Assembly: GCF_009905375.1 (NCBI RefSeq)
Contig: NC_133655.1
Coordinates: 36,446,203 to 36,510,202 of the forward strand
Direction: 5' to 3'
From: Apium graveolens
Taxonomy: Eukaryota > Streptophyta > Magnoliopsida > Apiales > Apiaceae
DNA: 64,000 nucleotides
Shown here: positions 44,043-55,677 of the stretch, in pieces
Numbering within the stretch: the first letter of the stretch is position 1
Layout: every line of letters begins with the position of its first letter
Notes under the pieces: generated by a model
Database searches by the model: none
The model's input: only the letters and a program-made list of their open reading frames with translations
What the model was told of the DNA's origin: nothing
Position numbers and translations under genes: made by a program

Positions 44043-46377
44043 ATGTCTGAAGCAGAAACTCCAACCAAGTCCACCAAAACTGAAGAACCTCTAAAGACTC
44101 AAATCCATAGTCGATATGAGACTATTAGAGTTCCCATACTGAAACCATCTGAATATCTCATATGGAAGGTGAGGATGTCTATGTTTCTGGAAGCTATAGA
44201 TCCAGAATATCTTGACAGGATCAATGAAGGACCACACAAGCCAACCAAACTCGTTGTTGCAGTTGCAGGTGAACCAGCAAAGTCTGTACCAAAGGAGAAG
44301 AGTGATTACACTGCTGAAGATATCTCTTCAATTGCTAAGGATGCTAAGGTACGACACTTGCTGCATAGTGCCATTGATAATGTAATGTCAAATAGGGTAA
44401 TTAACTGCAAGACTGCAAAGGAGATATAGGAAGCCTTGGAGACAAGATACCATGGAACTGATTCAATTAAGAAGAACAGGAAGACAATACTCACTCAAGA
44501 GTATGAACGCTTTGACTCAAAGTCTGATGAGTCATTGACTGGTTTATATGACAGATTTGTCAAACTCTTGAATGATTTGTCACTAGTTGATAAGGAATAT
44601 GATCTTGAAGATTCAAATCTTAAATTCCTGTTAGCTCTTCCTGAAAGTTGGGATTTGAAGGCCACAACTATAAGAGACAACTATAATCTTGAAGAAACAA
44701 CTCTTGATGAAATTTATGGGATGCTCAAGACTCATGAACTTGAGATGGAACAAAGAAGCAAGCGGAAAGGAGGAAAGTCAAGGACAGTTGCTCTTAAGGC
44801 TGAGGAGGAATCCCCCAAAGCAGCTATCTTAAAGAAAGGCAAGGGAAAAGCTCTCATCACAAAGTCTGATACTGAGTCATCAAGTTCTGATAGTGATGAT
44901 GACTCAGAAACTGAAAGCTTACCTGAGATGGATATTGATGAGGAGATGATGAAGCTGTGTGCTCTTATGGTGAAAGGAATCACAAGGATTGCATACAAGA
45001 AATTCAGAAAGGGAAAGAAGTTTTCCAGGAAAGGTGCAAGTTCTGATAAGAAGAGTTTCAGAAAATCTGAAGGCAAAGGAGGAAAGTCTGACAGAGGAGA
45101 TTACACAAATATCAAATGCTACAACTGTGGTGAGAAAGGCCACATATCTCCTAATTGCAAAAAAGTGAAGAGTGACAAAGGAAAGGCTCTTGTCACAAAG
45201 AAGAAAAGCTGGACAGACATTTCAGATTCTGAAAGTGAGGAGAACTATGCATTGATGGCAAATGCTGATAGTAGTTCTGATGCTGCTGAGTTAAAGGTAC
45301 CTCAAACTACATATACCTTTCATACTGATGATATTAATAAGTTGAGAAGATATCTTAAAACCATGTTTATTAGTTATAGAGATCAAACTTTAACATGTAA
45401 AAGATTAACTTCTGAAAATCTTGCTTATAAAAAGAGAAATGATTATTTAGAAAAAGAATTAGTCATGTTCCATCAAACTCAGAATGATAGAGATGATGTT
45501 TTCTATGTTAGGGATGAAGTACTTAAAATGAATGAATCTCTAAAAAGTGAGTTAGAAAAGGAAAGAGAGATTATCAGGACTTGGACTAACTCTGGAAGAA
45601 CAACTCAAAATTTGTTAAATAGTGGAAACTGGAAAGAAGGCTTAAGTTATGGAGATGATAAGAATGATAAAGGTACTGTAGAAATGGAGCATATAGTTGT
45701 TAAACAAAAGCCAAAGGTAAAACCTGTTAAGTTTGTAGCTGTAAAGTCTGATACTGAGAAATCAGAAGTTAAAGAGGAATTAACTTCTGACAAACTAAAA
45801 CAGGAAAAGCCAACTGAAGTTAACATCGGCTTAATGACTAAGAAGCAGCTTAAGTACAAGCTGAAAGATGTTAAGAATGTAAACAAGGTAAAGTCACCTA
45901 GGAAAAATAGGAATGGAAAGGAAGGTGTGAATAAAAACAATGATTATAAGCCTGTTCCTAATGCTGCTTGAAAAACATGTCATAACTGTGGAAATTCTAA
46001 CCGTCTGGCTTTTTTTTGCAGGAAGAATAAGAACATAAATTCCTTACCTTCAAAGTCAGGATTTAAGAGTCAGTCTGTTAGATATAGGCCACAAAATCCT
46101 TGTTTTCATTGTGATAGTTTATATCATTCCATTTATAGTTGTAAGGAATATCATAGTTTGTACTATGATTATTATCAAATAAAACCTTCTTTAAAGAAAG
46201 TTATCATTATTCCTTCTAGTATAAGTTCTGATGCAAAGTCTGATACAGTAAATGCTGATAAGAAAACTGTTAACATAAACTCTGATGCTAAATTCGCTGC
46301 AAATGTTAACAGACTTAATAAGGCCAAAGGATCCAAGCAAGTCTGGGTCCTTAAAACTAATCATTAGTGGTCTTTGT
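44043..46377 (+). pseudogene. gag: Sirevirus C2 gag
   Basis: The ATG at 44043 opens MSEAETPTKS, then RVPILKPSEYLIWKVRM and the capsid-like region (NRVINCKTAKEI, a TAG at 44427 where Trp is conserved, then EYERFDSKSDES). The zinc knuckle CYNCGEKGHISPNC is at about 45117. A coiled-coil-like stretch follows, then a TGA at 45969. Two further knuckle-like motifs follow: CHNCGNSNRLAFFC, with His changed to Arg, and CFHCDSLYHSIYSC. Several AAGTTCTGATA sites lie in the coding part (44883, 45041, 46220), where they encode SSD. Confidence 0.88.
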
Positions 46378-46379
46378 GA

Positions 46380-46802
46380 TTGCAAGGCATCAGGAAAAAT
46401 ATCCTAGTTCTGGACAGTGGATGCTCAGGATATATGACTGGAAATAAAGCCCTGCTATCAGACTTTGTGGAGAAAGCTGGCCCAGGTGTTTCTTATGGAG
46501 ATGGAAATATGGGAAAAACTCTGGGATATGGTAATATTAATCTTGGGAATGTCATCATTGAGAAAGTAGCTCTGGTCTCAGGACTTAAACACAATCTACT
46601 CAGTGTTAGTCAAATCCGTGACAGAGGTTATCATGTGAATTTTTTTGAAGAACACTGTGAAGTTGTAAGCAAATCTACAGGCAAAGTTGTTCTGAAAGGA
46701 TACAGGCATGGTAACATTTATGAAGCCAAGCTTTTAACAAGTACTTATGGTTCTGCAATCTGTCTGTTGAGTAGAGCATCAATTGAAGAAAGCTGGAATT
46801 AG
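46380..46802 (+). pseudogene. pol: Sirevirus C2 protease
   Basis: The active-site DSG is in VLDSGCSGYMTGNKAL (about 46410), followed by YGDGNMGKTLGYGN and LKHNLLSVSQI. The frame ends at a TAG (46800-46802) directly before HKKLSHL, where relatives have Trp. It then reads on in the same frame into the integrase. Confidence 0.9.
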
Positions 46803-47700
46803 CACAAGAAACTCTCTCATTTAAATTTCAACAGTATAAATGAACTAGTCAAGAAAGATCTTGTGAGAGGATTGCCAAAATCAGTATTTGCTCCTGATGG
46901 CCTTTGTGATTCATGTCAGAAGGCAAAACAAAGAAAATCTTCATTCAAGAGCAAGACTGAAACATCAATTCTTGAGCCTTATCACCTACTACATGTTGAT
47001 CTATTTGGTCCAGTGAATGTCATGTCTATTACAAAGAAGAAATATGTTATGGTCATAGTGCATGAGTTCACCAGATACACATGGGTGTATTTCTTGCACA
47101 CAAAAAGTGAAACTGCATCTATTTTGATTGATCATGTCAAGCAACTGGATAAATTGGTCAAAGATTCTGTAAAGATCATAAGAAGTGATAATGGCACTGA
47201 GTTTAAGAATTTGATCATGGAAGAGTTCTGCAAAGACCATGGAATCAAGCAGGAATTTTCTGCTCCTGGAACTCTACAGCAAAATGGAGTTGTTGAAAGA
47301 AAGAATAGAACTCTTATTGAAGCTGCACGAACTATGCTTGATAAAGCAAAGCTACCAACCTATTTTTGGGCTGAAGCTGTACAGACTACTTGTTTTACTC
47401 AGAATGCAACACTCATTAACAAGCATGGAAAGACACCATATGAGATGGTGAAGAAAAAGAAGCCAAATCTGAATTATTTTCATGTATTTGGATGCAAGTG
47501 TTTTGTTCTTAAGACTCATCCTGAACAGCTATCTAAATTTGATCTAAAAGCTGATGAAGGAATTTTTGTTGGATATCCACTTTCCACAAAAGCCTTCAGA
47601 GTCTATAATTTAAGAACAAGGGTAGTCATGGAATCTATCAATGTCTCTTTTGATGATAAGAAGATTACTGGACTTGAAGATTTCAATGATCATGATCAGC
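46803..47700 (+). pseudogene. pol: Sirevirus C2 integrase
   Basis: The zinc-binding part (HKKLSHLNF, CDSCQKAKQ) is followed by the catalytic core: Asp in LLHVDLFGPV (about 46999), Asp in RSDNGTEF (about 47187), Glu in NGVVERKN (about 47293). The post-core block reads GCKCFVLKTH and FVGYPLSTKAFRVYNLRT. Apart from its first stop, the domain reads open and is one of the best preserved genes in the window. Confidence 0.93.
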
Positions 47701-48284
47701 TGAGATTTGAAAATGAAGTTTTAAATTCTGATACTGTAAATCCTGACAGTCTAAATCCTGATACTGCAAACTCTGATAGATTAAACTCTGATATTAATGA
47801 AACTGTGGTGACTACGCCGAAGGAAGATGCACATGTGCAGGGGGAGCATACTGAAGATACAACCACATCTCAAGAAGCATCAAAACCTACAACTGTCTCT
47901 TCAAGTTCTGATTCATCAAGTTCTGATGAGCCAAGTTTTGATAATTCTGGAAACTTAAATAATGAAAAATCCAACTCAGAGAGCATAATTTCAGGGGGAG
48001 CATCAGAAAATGTTGATGAAGACAGCGTGGATCATGGGGGAGCATCCAGTTCTAGAGAAAACCTTACATCTGCAAGAAAGTGGACTAAATCACATACACC
48101 TGACTTAATTATTGGAAATCTTGATGCAGGTGTCAGAACTAGAACAGCTACTTCAAATGAATGTCTCTATAATTCTTTTCTTTCTCAGACTGAACCAAAA
48201 AAAGTGGAAGAAGCTCTTCAAGATGCTGATTGGGTGCAAGCAATGCTGGAAGAGTTAAATGAATTTAAAAGAAATAAAGTCTAG
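47701..48284 (+). pseudogene. pol: Sirevirus C2 IN-RT linker with motif repeats
   Basis: The hinge between integrase and RT is Ser/Asp/Asn-rich. At 47720-47790 it reads repeated SDT, PDS and SDR units, and at 47901-47925 SSSDSSSSDE, because the DNA repeats TTCTGATA- and AAGTTCTGAT-type sequence. It ends with LIIGNLDAGVRTR and the first RT residues. A TAG at 48282 replaces a conserved Trp (KVW). Confidence 0.7.
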
Positions 48285-49729
48285 ACCCTAGTGCCAAGAC
48301 CAAAGAACAGATCTGTTGTTGGTACAAAGTGGGTGTTCAGAAACAAAACTGATAGTGATGGCATAATTACAAGGAATAAAGCAAGGCTGGTTGCAAAAGG
48401 ATATTTTCAACAGGAGGAAATTGATTATGATGAAACATTTGCACCAGTTGCTAGATTGGAAGCCATAAGGATTTTTTGGCTTATGTTGCTCATAAAAAGT
48501 TTACCGTCTTTCAAATGGATGTGAAAAGTGCCTTTCTCAATGGAGAATTGGAAGAGGAAGTATATGTTGAACAACCTCCAGGCTTTGTAGATTCCAAACT
48601 TCCGAATCATGTCTACAGGCTTGATAAATCACTTTATGGCCTTAAGCAAGCTCCAAGAGCATGGAATGAGACTTTAGCTCAGTTTCTTCTGAAAAGTGGA
48701 TTTAACAAAGGAACTATTGACAAAACACTGTTCTACCTCAACCATGGAAAGGACTTACTTTTGGTGCAAATATATGTTGATGATATCATTTTTCGTTCTA
48801 CAAATGACAGACTTTGCAAGAAGTTTGCCAAACTGATGCAGTCAAGATATCAAATGAGTATGATGGGGGAACTTAGTAATTTTCTGGGCCTTCAAGTCAA
48901 GCAGAATGAAGAAGGCACTTTTATTTGTCAATCCAAGTACACCATTAATTTGCTGAAGAAATTTGGAACGCAAGATTATTCAAGTGCATCCACTCCCATG
49001 GCCACTGCAACAAAATTGGATAAGGATACTGGTACATCAGTAGATATTACTGATTACAGAGGTATGATTGGCTCACTACTCTATCTTACTGCAAGTAGAC
49101 CTGATATCATGTATGCTACCTGTCTTTGTGCAAGATTTCAAGCAGATCCAAGAGAACCTCACTTAACAGCTGTGAAAAGAATTTTCAAATACCTTAAGGG
49201 TACAGCTGATCTGGGATTGTGGTATCCTAGAGAATCATACTTTAAGCTAATAGGTTACTCAGATGCAGATTTTGCAGGATGCAAAATTGACAGGAAAAGC
49301 ACAAGTGGAAGCTGCCAATTTCTTGGAGGCAGATTAGTTACTTGGTTTAGCAAGAAACAAAAGTCAATTTCCATATCAACTGCAGAAGCAGAGTACATTG
49401 CTACAGGAAGTTGTTGTGCACAGATTCTTTGGATGAAGAATCAATTACTGGATTATGGGTTAACATATTTTAAAATCCCTATTTACTATGATAATCAAAG
49501 TTCTATTGCTATGACAGGTAATCCAGTTCAACACTCAATGACAAAGCACATCAGCATTAGGTACCACTTTATAAAGGAACATGTGGATGAAGGTACAGTG
49601 GAATTGCATTTTGTTCCAACAGATCAACAACTAGCAGATATCTTCACAAAACCACTGTGTGAAGCTACTTTTACAAGACTGGTAAATGAACTTGGAATGG
49701 TTTCAGGTTCTTTCTCTAAATTTGCTTAG
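48285..49729 (+). pseudogene. pol: Sirevirus C2 reverse transcriptase-RNase H
   Basis: KWVFRNKTD and KARLVAKGY are followed by a one-base frameshift in a T run at about 48470. The frame then continues [29 protein letters not shown], catalytic YVDDIIF (about 48774) and [13 protein letters not shown]. RNase H reads [35 protein letters not shown] and [14 protein letters not shown], and ends at 49727. Only one frameshift and one stop disable this unit. Confidence 0.94.
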
Positions 49730-52023
49730 TTTATGTTCTGTTACATCAGACTTTATGATCAGTATTTACAGATATTACTATCCTTGTGTATTCTGTACTT
49801 AATATGAAATTTGCTTAAGTTTTAATTGTTGTCTGATGTGAATTTCTAAACTCTGATAGTGATATGCATGTTTATGTGACTATTCACTCCAATGAGGATA
49901 ACTGTGCTAGATGCTGACCTAGTAATCTCTAATATACTAAAGGTCCCATGTTTAAGTAATTGTTTATGTGGAAATATTTTAACACAAGCAAATTCTGATA
50001 TTGAGCTTAGTTAAGTTTACTTTGTCTAATTTATTACTAAGTCAAAAACTAGAATAATGCTTCTTATTTGTTAAGTTCTGATGTTAGTAAATCTGGTGAA
50101 TGTACTAAGTTCTGATAAGCCTCACTTATCAAAAGAAAAAGAAAAGAAAATAAAATAAAAATCAGGTACTCCTTTGAGATCTAGAGTAAAAATGTGGAAG
50201 GGAAGACCCAAGTGCATTGCTGGTATTAAGTAATATGCATCAGAAAAGCAAAATAAAATTTTCTTGGTGACTTTTCACACTCTATGATTACTGGAGAAAT
50301 ACTCTGATAATAGCATAAATTCTGATAAGCAGTCGTGACTCACTTACACTGAGAAGCCACTGTAAAAAGGAATTTCAAAAGATGCATAAAATGAGCACAA
50401 AATAGTTGAGGTGGGCTTTTGCATGAACTCATTCTATAGTAGACTTCAGAATAATGACAGATTTTGAGAAAAGTTCTTAGTTATGCCTTATTTCAAAGAT
50501 GTACTGAAGTGAATCATACTTTAATCTTTATCTGATATTTAGCTTATTGCACACACATACACTCCATGTGAATGATGAAAATTACTGTGGTGATAAATGT
50601 TATTTTAGATGAATAGTTTAAGTGTCAGATGCATAAATTCTGAGTACAAGTACTGATGGAAGTTCTGATGATTAAATTTTGATGAAACCATATCAGTAAT
50701 TGTGTGAAGAATTACAGGAATAAAACATTCACTTTTCGAGTTAAGGAGTCATGTTCTGATGATTGTTAAGTTCTGATATAAGTCTAAGTTCTGATATTAA
50801 ATCCTGATTCTTTACTGGACTTATTTGTGGTTAAATCTGAAACAGTCATATTTAAAATCAGAATATGTTTGGGTGAGATATAAACAGTCAATATAATTTG
50901 GGTTAGTTGTACTCGTCTATGCACAGTAATTTTTTTTACTTGTTTTATGTGCCCATTAACTCCTGTTTTAAGCTTCCAATGGCTGTCATTATTACTCATC
51001 GGTCTAGGAAGACGAGGCTTTACTTCTATTCGTTTCACATTCCCTGCATCTCTTGGTCTTCCCTTGTCTATATAACTGAACAAACATCCTTCAGTAAAAA
51101 TAAATTCTTTTTTCTCTCAAACAATGGCTCAGTTTGGTTGGTTTTACAACTATGGCACCGACACTGTGCATATTTTTCAAAATGGAATTCTGACTGTATA
51201 TCCTATCAACAACTTTCTCATAATCTCTGGATTCAATTTCCAGAGATCATTAAAAATGACTTGTTGACTGTCCAAAGAAATCTTCATCTCCCTGCTCTCC
51301 GTCAGCAAGAACGGATCATCCGTCTTGCACTGTTTTCCGTCTCCAGCAACAGGAACTAGTCGATAGGATCTTCTTAGATTAGGACTAAAGTTGTTGATGT
51401 TAGGAATCATAGATTAGGACTGTCTTGCAACTTTTACATGTAATTGCTAAATTTCATCGAATGTATTTGTTTTGATATATTAATGAAATTTTACTTTATT
51501 GCAAGATTTTATCTCTGAGTCGTTTCATATTCTGATGACCTTTTAAATTCTGATAATAATCAAGTTCTGATGCTGGCGTGGCAGCATTTATTTACTCGGT
51601 TTATTTTTGGTCATTACCTCACTAGTCATATTTTTTTTAACAGAATATTGGTAAAGCAATACCAATCATTTATTTAGTGGGAACAGTTTTTTTTAAATAA
51701 CAAAAACTGAATGTCCTTGATTAATGGGATTACTTGGTTAGTGGGACGGTTTTTCTCCTTGAAAAACTGCATGTGATAAGTAATGATCACTGAATACCCG
51801 TGCCCATTAATTATCTTTTACTGCTGCATGTCTGACAGGTGTCTCAACGGCTATTTTTTTTACCATGTATAAATAAAAGAGAGAAAAGATTTCAAAATCT
51901 TTTATTCACTTTTATACTCTATCTCTCTCTTTTCACTCTTATTCTCTCTCATATTCACTGACGCTTTATCATACAGACATTTTACCAAACACCTTACAGG
52001 CAACCTTATTTCTCTATTTTCTC
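49730..52023 (+). promoter_or_regulatory. pol-ORF3 spacer of C2: motif cluster and internal promoter
   Basis: In this spacer of about 2.3 kb, AAGTTCTGAT occurs exactly near 50074, 50107, 50658, 50768, 50788 and 51563, with about ten close variants (49850-51590). A TATAAATA box at 51868-51875 lies 156 bp before the ORF3 ATG (52024). The leader between them is strikingly pyrimidine-rich (CTATCTCTCTCTTTTCACTC). The layout repeats that of A and B. A small possible gene lies inside at about 51068-51480. Confidence 0.65.
51124..51267 (+). CDS. Possible small ORF in the C2 spacer
   Basis: A 47-codon frame opens MAQFGWFYNYGTDTVHIF. It is preceded by TCTATATAAC (51067-51076) and a CT-rich leader, and followed by a UTR-like stretch ending in AATGAAATTTTAC near 51482. 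The neighbouring frame stays open to 51359 (LHLPALRQQERIIRLALF), so the product may once have been about 80 residues with a frameshift near 51215. I do not recognise it. It could be chance or a host-derived fragment. Confidence 0.3.
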   Translation: MAQFGWFYNYGTDTVHIFQNGILTVYPINNFLIISGFNFQRSLKMTC

Positions 52024-52103
52024 ATGGCACCTAAGGATTTAATTGTTGATGGAGCCAAGTTTGTCCCTAAGAACTATGCTGCAATCTTGAACAAGGCTGA
52101 AGC
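52024..52103 (+). pseudogene. Sirevirus C2 ORF3, first 27 codons
   Basis: The ATG begins MAPKDLIVDGAKFVPKNYAA. Element D interrupts it after GAAGC (52099-52103) and the reading continues at 60434. The MAP start resembles the B ORF3 start (MAPVV). Confidence 0.8.
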
Positions 52104-53812
52104 TGAAAGAGATATGTCCTAAGTCCAATCATGTATGAGGATTTAGGAATAACTTTTATGTAATCTGTTTTGATTTCATGGATATTAATAAAAGACTTGT
52201 TTTGTTTTTATTGCGGGCTCTATCTATTTAAATGTTTAAAAAAGATATACCACAGTTTAGAGTAAAGCTTTTTATGGATTGTGATGAGATCATAACAATG
52301 AGACCTAAAAGATGATAACTCTAAACTTAAATAGTTCCTGGTCGTAGAATTACTAACTGTTAATTAATAATCCGCAAAGATCGGTACATACTATGTTTGC
52401 TTCATTATGAAGGATGTCTGTTCTCATAGACATTTGTGTGGTGACACTAAAGCTGGTATGTAGGTGCTTATTATAGAATAAGTTCACTAAACATGACTCA
52501 CACAGCTGAACAACTGATGGAGTTCACTCACGTGTCAGCAGTTGTTCACATAGTGATAGTTGTACAAGTATCCTTAGACTTGAGGTCATCATAGTCATCT
52601 TGTGTACACTGAACTATGCTTTGGTTTAGTTCTTAGTCTCAAGGGACAATTAGAAGGGCTCTACTGGGTATAGGAATTTGTACACGAAGATAGTGTATGA
52701 TCAATAAAGGATCTACCCCTTCCAATGAAGGAAGAGAATGTTCAATGTTGATCCACGTATGCTAGTTCAGGAATCTCTGGTCAGAGTGAATGAAATTAGA
52801 AAGGAGTTTCTAATTTACATTAAATAGAACTAAGCATAGTGAATGGGAAAGCAAGTGATTAAATAAGACAGGCTTGACACAAGTTCCATGCCTTGTATTT
52901 AATCGTGACATTGCAGGGTAGAGGGAATTGATCGTACGGTAACTACTCACTGAATAGGTTCTTGGTATTCTAAGCAGTGAATTCGTATTATCCGGATAGT
53001 CACGATATGCTGAAAAGTATCCCTCACGATGTAGAATAAATATGATTAATTAATTAATCATATTTAATGAATTAGAGAATTTATATAAATAATGATAAAA
53101 TAGTTTTATTATTATTTATTTCTACTACCGGCTTAATATTGAACCTACAGGGTCACACTATAAAAGAGAATGATTTAATGGTGGAGGAATTAATTAATAA
53201 TGGCTGATAATTATTTATTTATGAAATAAATAATTAATTGGAAAATTTAATAATTGATTAAATAAGATTTAATTGATTATAAATTAATTAAGAAAAAGTT
53301 CTTAATATTATTAAATTAAGAATTTAATTTTCGGAAATTAAATCAAGTGAGAGAATTATTTCTAAAGAGTTTAGAAAAAGGATTAATAATTAAAAGGTGT
53401 TTTAATTATTAGTGAGAATAATAAAAGGTTAATAATAATAATATTTTATGGGAAAATTTTCAGCTGAAAATTTTGCCTATAAATATACTATTAGAAACCC
53501 TATTTTTGCCTCAACCAAAAAGATTTACAAAACCCTAATTCTCTCCATCTCCTCCTCCTTCATTACATCATTTTCTTGGTGGATACCGGTGGAGTGCTTC
53601 ACACTTGAGGAGCAGCTGCTAAGGATCTCCGTTCATCGTTTTTGAATCGCCATTAAAGACCTCCATCTTTCCATTAACGTAAAGCTTCTTAAGGTAAACA
53701 TACTGAACTACGAATTAAATATTATTTTTTGCATGGATCCAGCGGAGGGTTTCGGTTTTTTTTAAGATTTAAATTTACGTTTTCGCTGCGTTTATGTGCT
53801 AAAAACCCTTCA
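52104..53812 (+). repeat. 5' LTR of D
   Basis: The LTR starts TGAAAGAGATATGTCC and ends AAACCCTTCA, with TATAAATA at 53478-53485 in its second half. The last 150 bases resemble the end of solo LTR E. Confidence 0.93.
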
Positions 53813-53813
53813 A

Positions 53814-53825
53814 TGGCATCAGAGC
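53814..53825 (+). other. Primer-binding site of D
   Basis: TGGCATCAGAGC lies one base after the LTR, an initiator-Met complement with one mismatch. Confidence 0.85.
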
Positions 53826-55677
53826 TACTTGCGAAAAGTTTTTAATTCGTTTATGTGTTTAACTGTTTTCGATATATGAGCATGTACGTGATTCGCCATA
53901 ATTTGATGTTGATATAATATGCTTATATATGTATGGTTTTGAATATATGATATTCATGTGAGTTGTATAATCATAAGATGATTATGTAATCTGTATATAT
54001 ACTGATATATACATGATTTATGTTTGTTCTAATTATGAGAATCATATTAGATACGGATTCTGAATTGGCTGCTGCAGATTTGCTGAAATTTGGGTCTGGT
54101 GTCCGATTTACGCAAACGAATACCCTATTCCATAGGTAAACAAGCGTCTGAACAAAACTGATAGATAAAGCTATCAACGACTCGTCTGTAAGGCGTTTGA
54201 CGTCATTTACTGCCCGTAAACAGTGATTCTTGTTTTTCATATTTGATTCTGATTTTTGTCATATTTTCTTTTTATGATTAGATCATGGATAATATGATAT
54301 GTTAAGATCAGGTTATGTGTTTTAACATGCTTTTATGTGTTGTATGAGCATGGTGGATGGTTATGGTCTTTCGACCTTAGTGTAATGGTTTTGATTTTGG
54401 TTTTAAATACGACTTGCATGTCGTCAATCTTTGTAATCATAAATCTCGAATGCAACTCGAGTTATTCTTGTAAGTTCATTAGATTAGTTTTACTTTCAAT
54501 CATGTAATGTAATTGAAGACTCAAGAAGGCTATCCAATGGAGGTGATACAAAGAAGAAGACGAGGCATACAAGAAGACTTATGTAATAAGTAGTTGTATT
54601 TATTTCCATCACCATATTAGATTGACCTTGATCTTTATCATGAGCTTGATAAAGATCACATAGGATGGGGCCATAACCAAACAAATTTACTTTATTGCAC
54701 TTTACATTTACTTGTTTATTTAATTTTATATATGAGATATATGCCTATGTTTAACATGCGATGATAGATTTAGGTGAACTTAAATCAATATAAGGCGTGC
54801 TCTAGAAAATCTAGAATAGGAATCGTTTCTTACCTTAACAATAAATATTATGAATACGATCATGAGATTCTTGTGTTTATGAAACACGTAATTTAATATG
54901 AATTTTCAATATTGAGAGAAAGGATGATTCTGTCAACAACAGATTTTTATCTGTAAGAAAGGGTTATTAAGTGACGCATCTTGACAATGCTCCACCCGAT
55001 CTGGAAATCATCTGATTATCGATTATTGATTTGAAATATTTAATTTAAAAGGAAGAATCTCTTTATAATATGATTATGATTGTAACGTAATATAATCCCT
55101 CTAAAATTAAATAATATCAAGTAGTAATTGGCCAATGACACAACGGGCTTGTGTCGGTCATAGCCTTCCAACATGGTAGAAAGTGGTTCTTATTTTTAAA
55201 TCATTATCATTTCGTGCTACAGCCGAGGGCTTTGATTTCGAAATAAGAAATACTTGTTTATTACATAGAGATGTGTACATTGAATTAGAATCTAAAGGTC
55301 GGTACGTGCTACAGCCGTGGGCCGTTGGAGACTGATTTAATTGTATGAAATGTTGGGTTAGACTCGACTTAGAATATTGAGTTTGTCGTGCCACAGCCGT
55401 GACTCAATTATTCAAGAGGCTAAACTTATATTAGGGAATAACATAAGATGTAATTGACAAGAGTTGTATGCATATTGAACATCATATGACGTTTCGTGCC
55501 ACAGCCGAGGTTGTGTGATGGAATGTAGGATCCCTATTCCCACTAGCATTATGAATGCTTAATTTTCACTTAGGGGGTTGAAAAAAATTAGATAAACTAG
55601 TGGGAGACACTTATGAATAAAGACCCGATTCATATAGTGTTTTGAAATGAAATTGAATATTTGCTAAGTGTTGTTAT
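53826..55677 (+). other. D leader region without gag; four dispersed motif copies
   Basis: About 1.85 kb where gag is expected has no usable reading frame. Between 55213 and 55515 a motif CGTGCYACAGCCGWG occurs four times at spacings of about 83-107 bp, with unrelated sequence between. Its role is unknown. Either gag has been replaced by non-coding DNA, or it is decayed beyond recognition. Confidence 0.55.

Noticed and set aside
50907..51359. 150-residue open frame in the C2 spacer read from 50907
   Set aside because: The first half has no coding character and crosses the TATA-like and leader-like sequence. Only the part after about 51215 may belong to the small ORF described.
43392..52023. 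AAGTTCTGAT as purely an amino-acid repeat (Ser-Ser-Asp)
   Set aside because: The same word is dense in the non-coding spacer and occurs in reverse orientation in the LTRs, so coding alone does not explain it.
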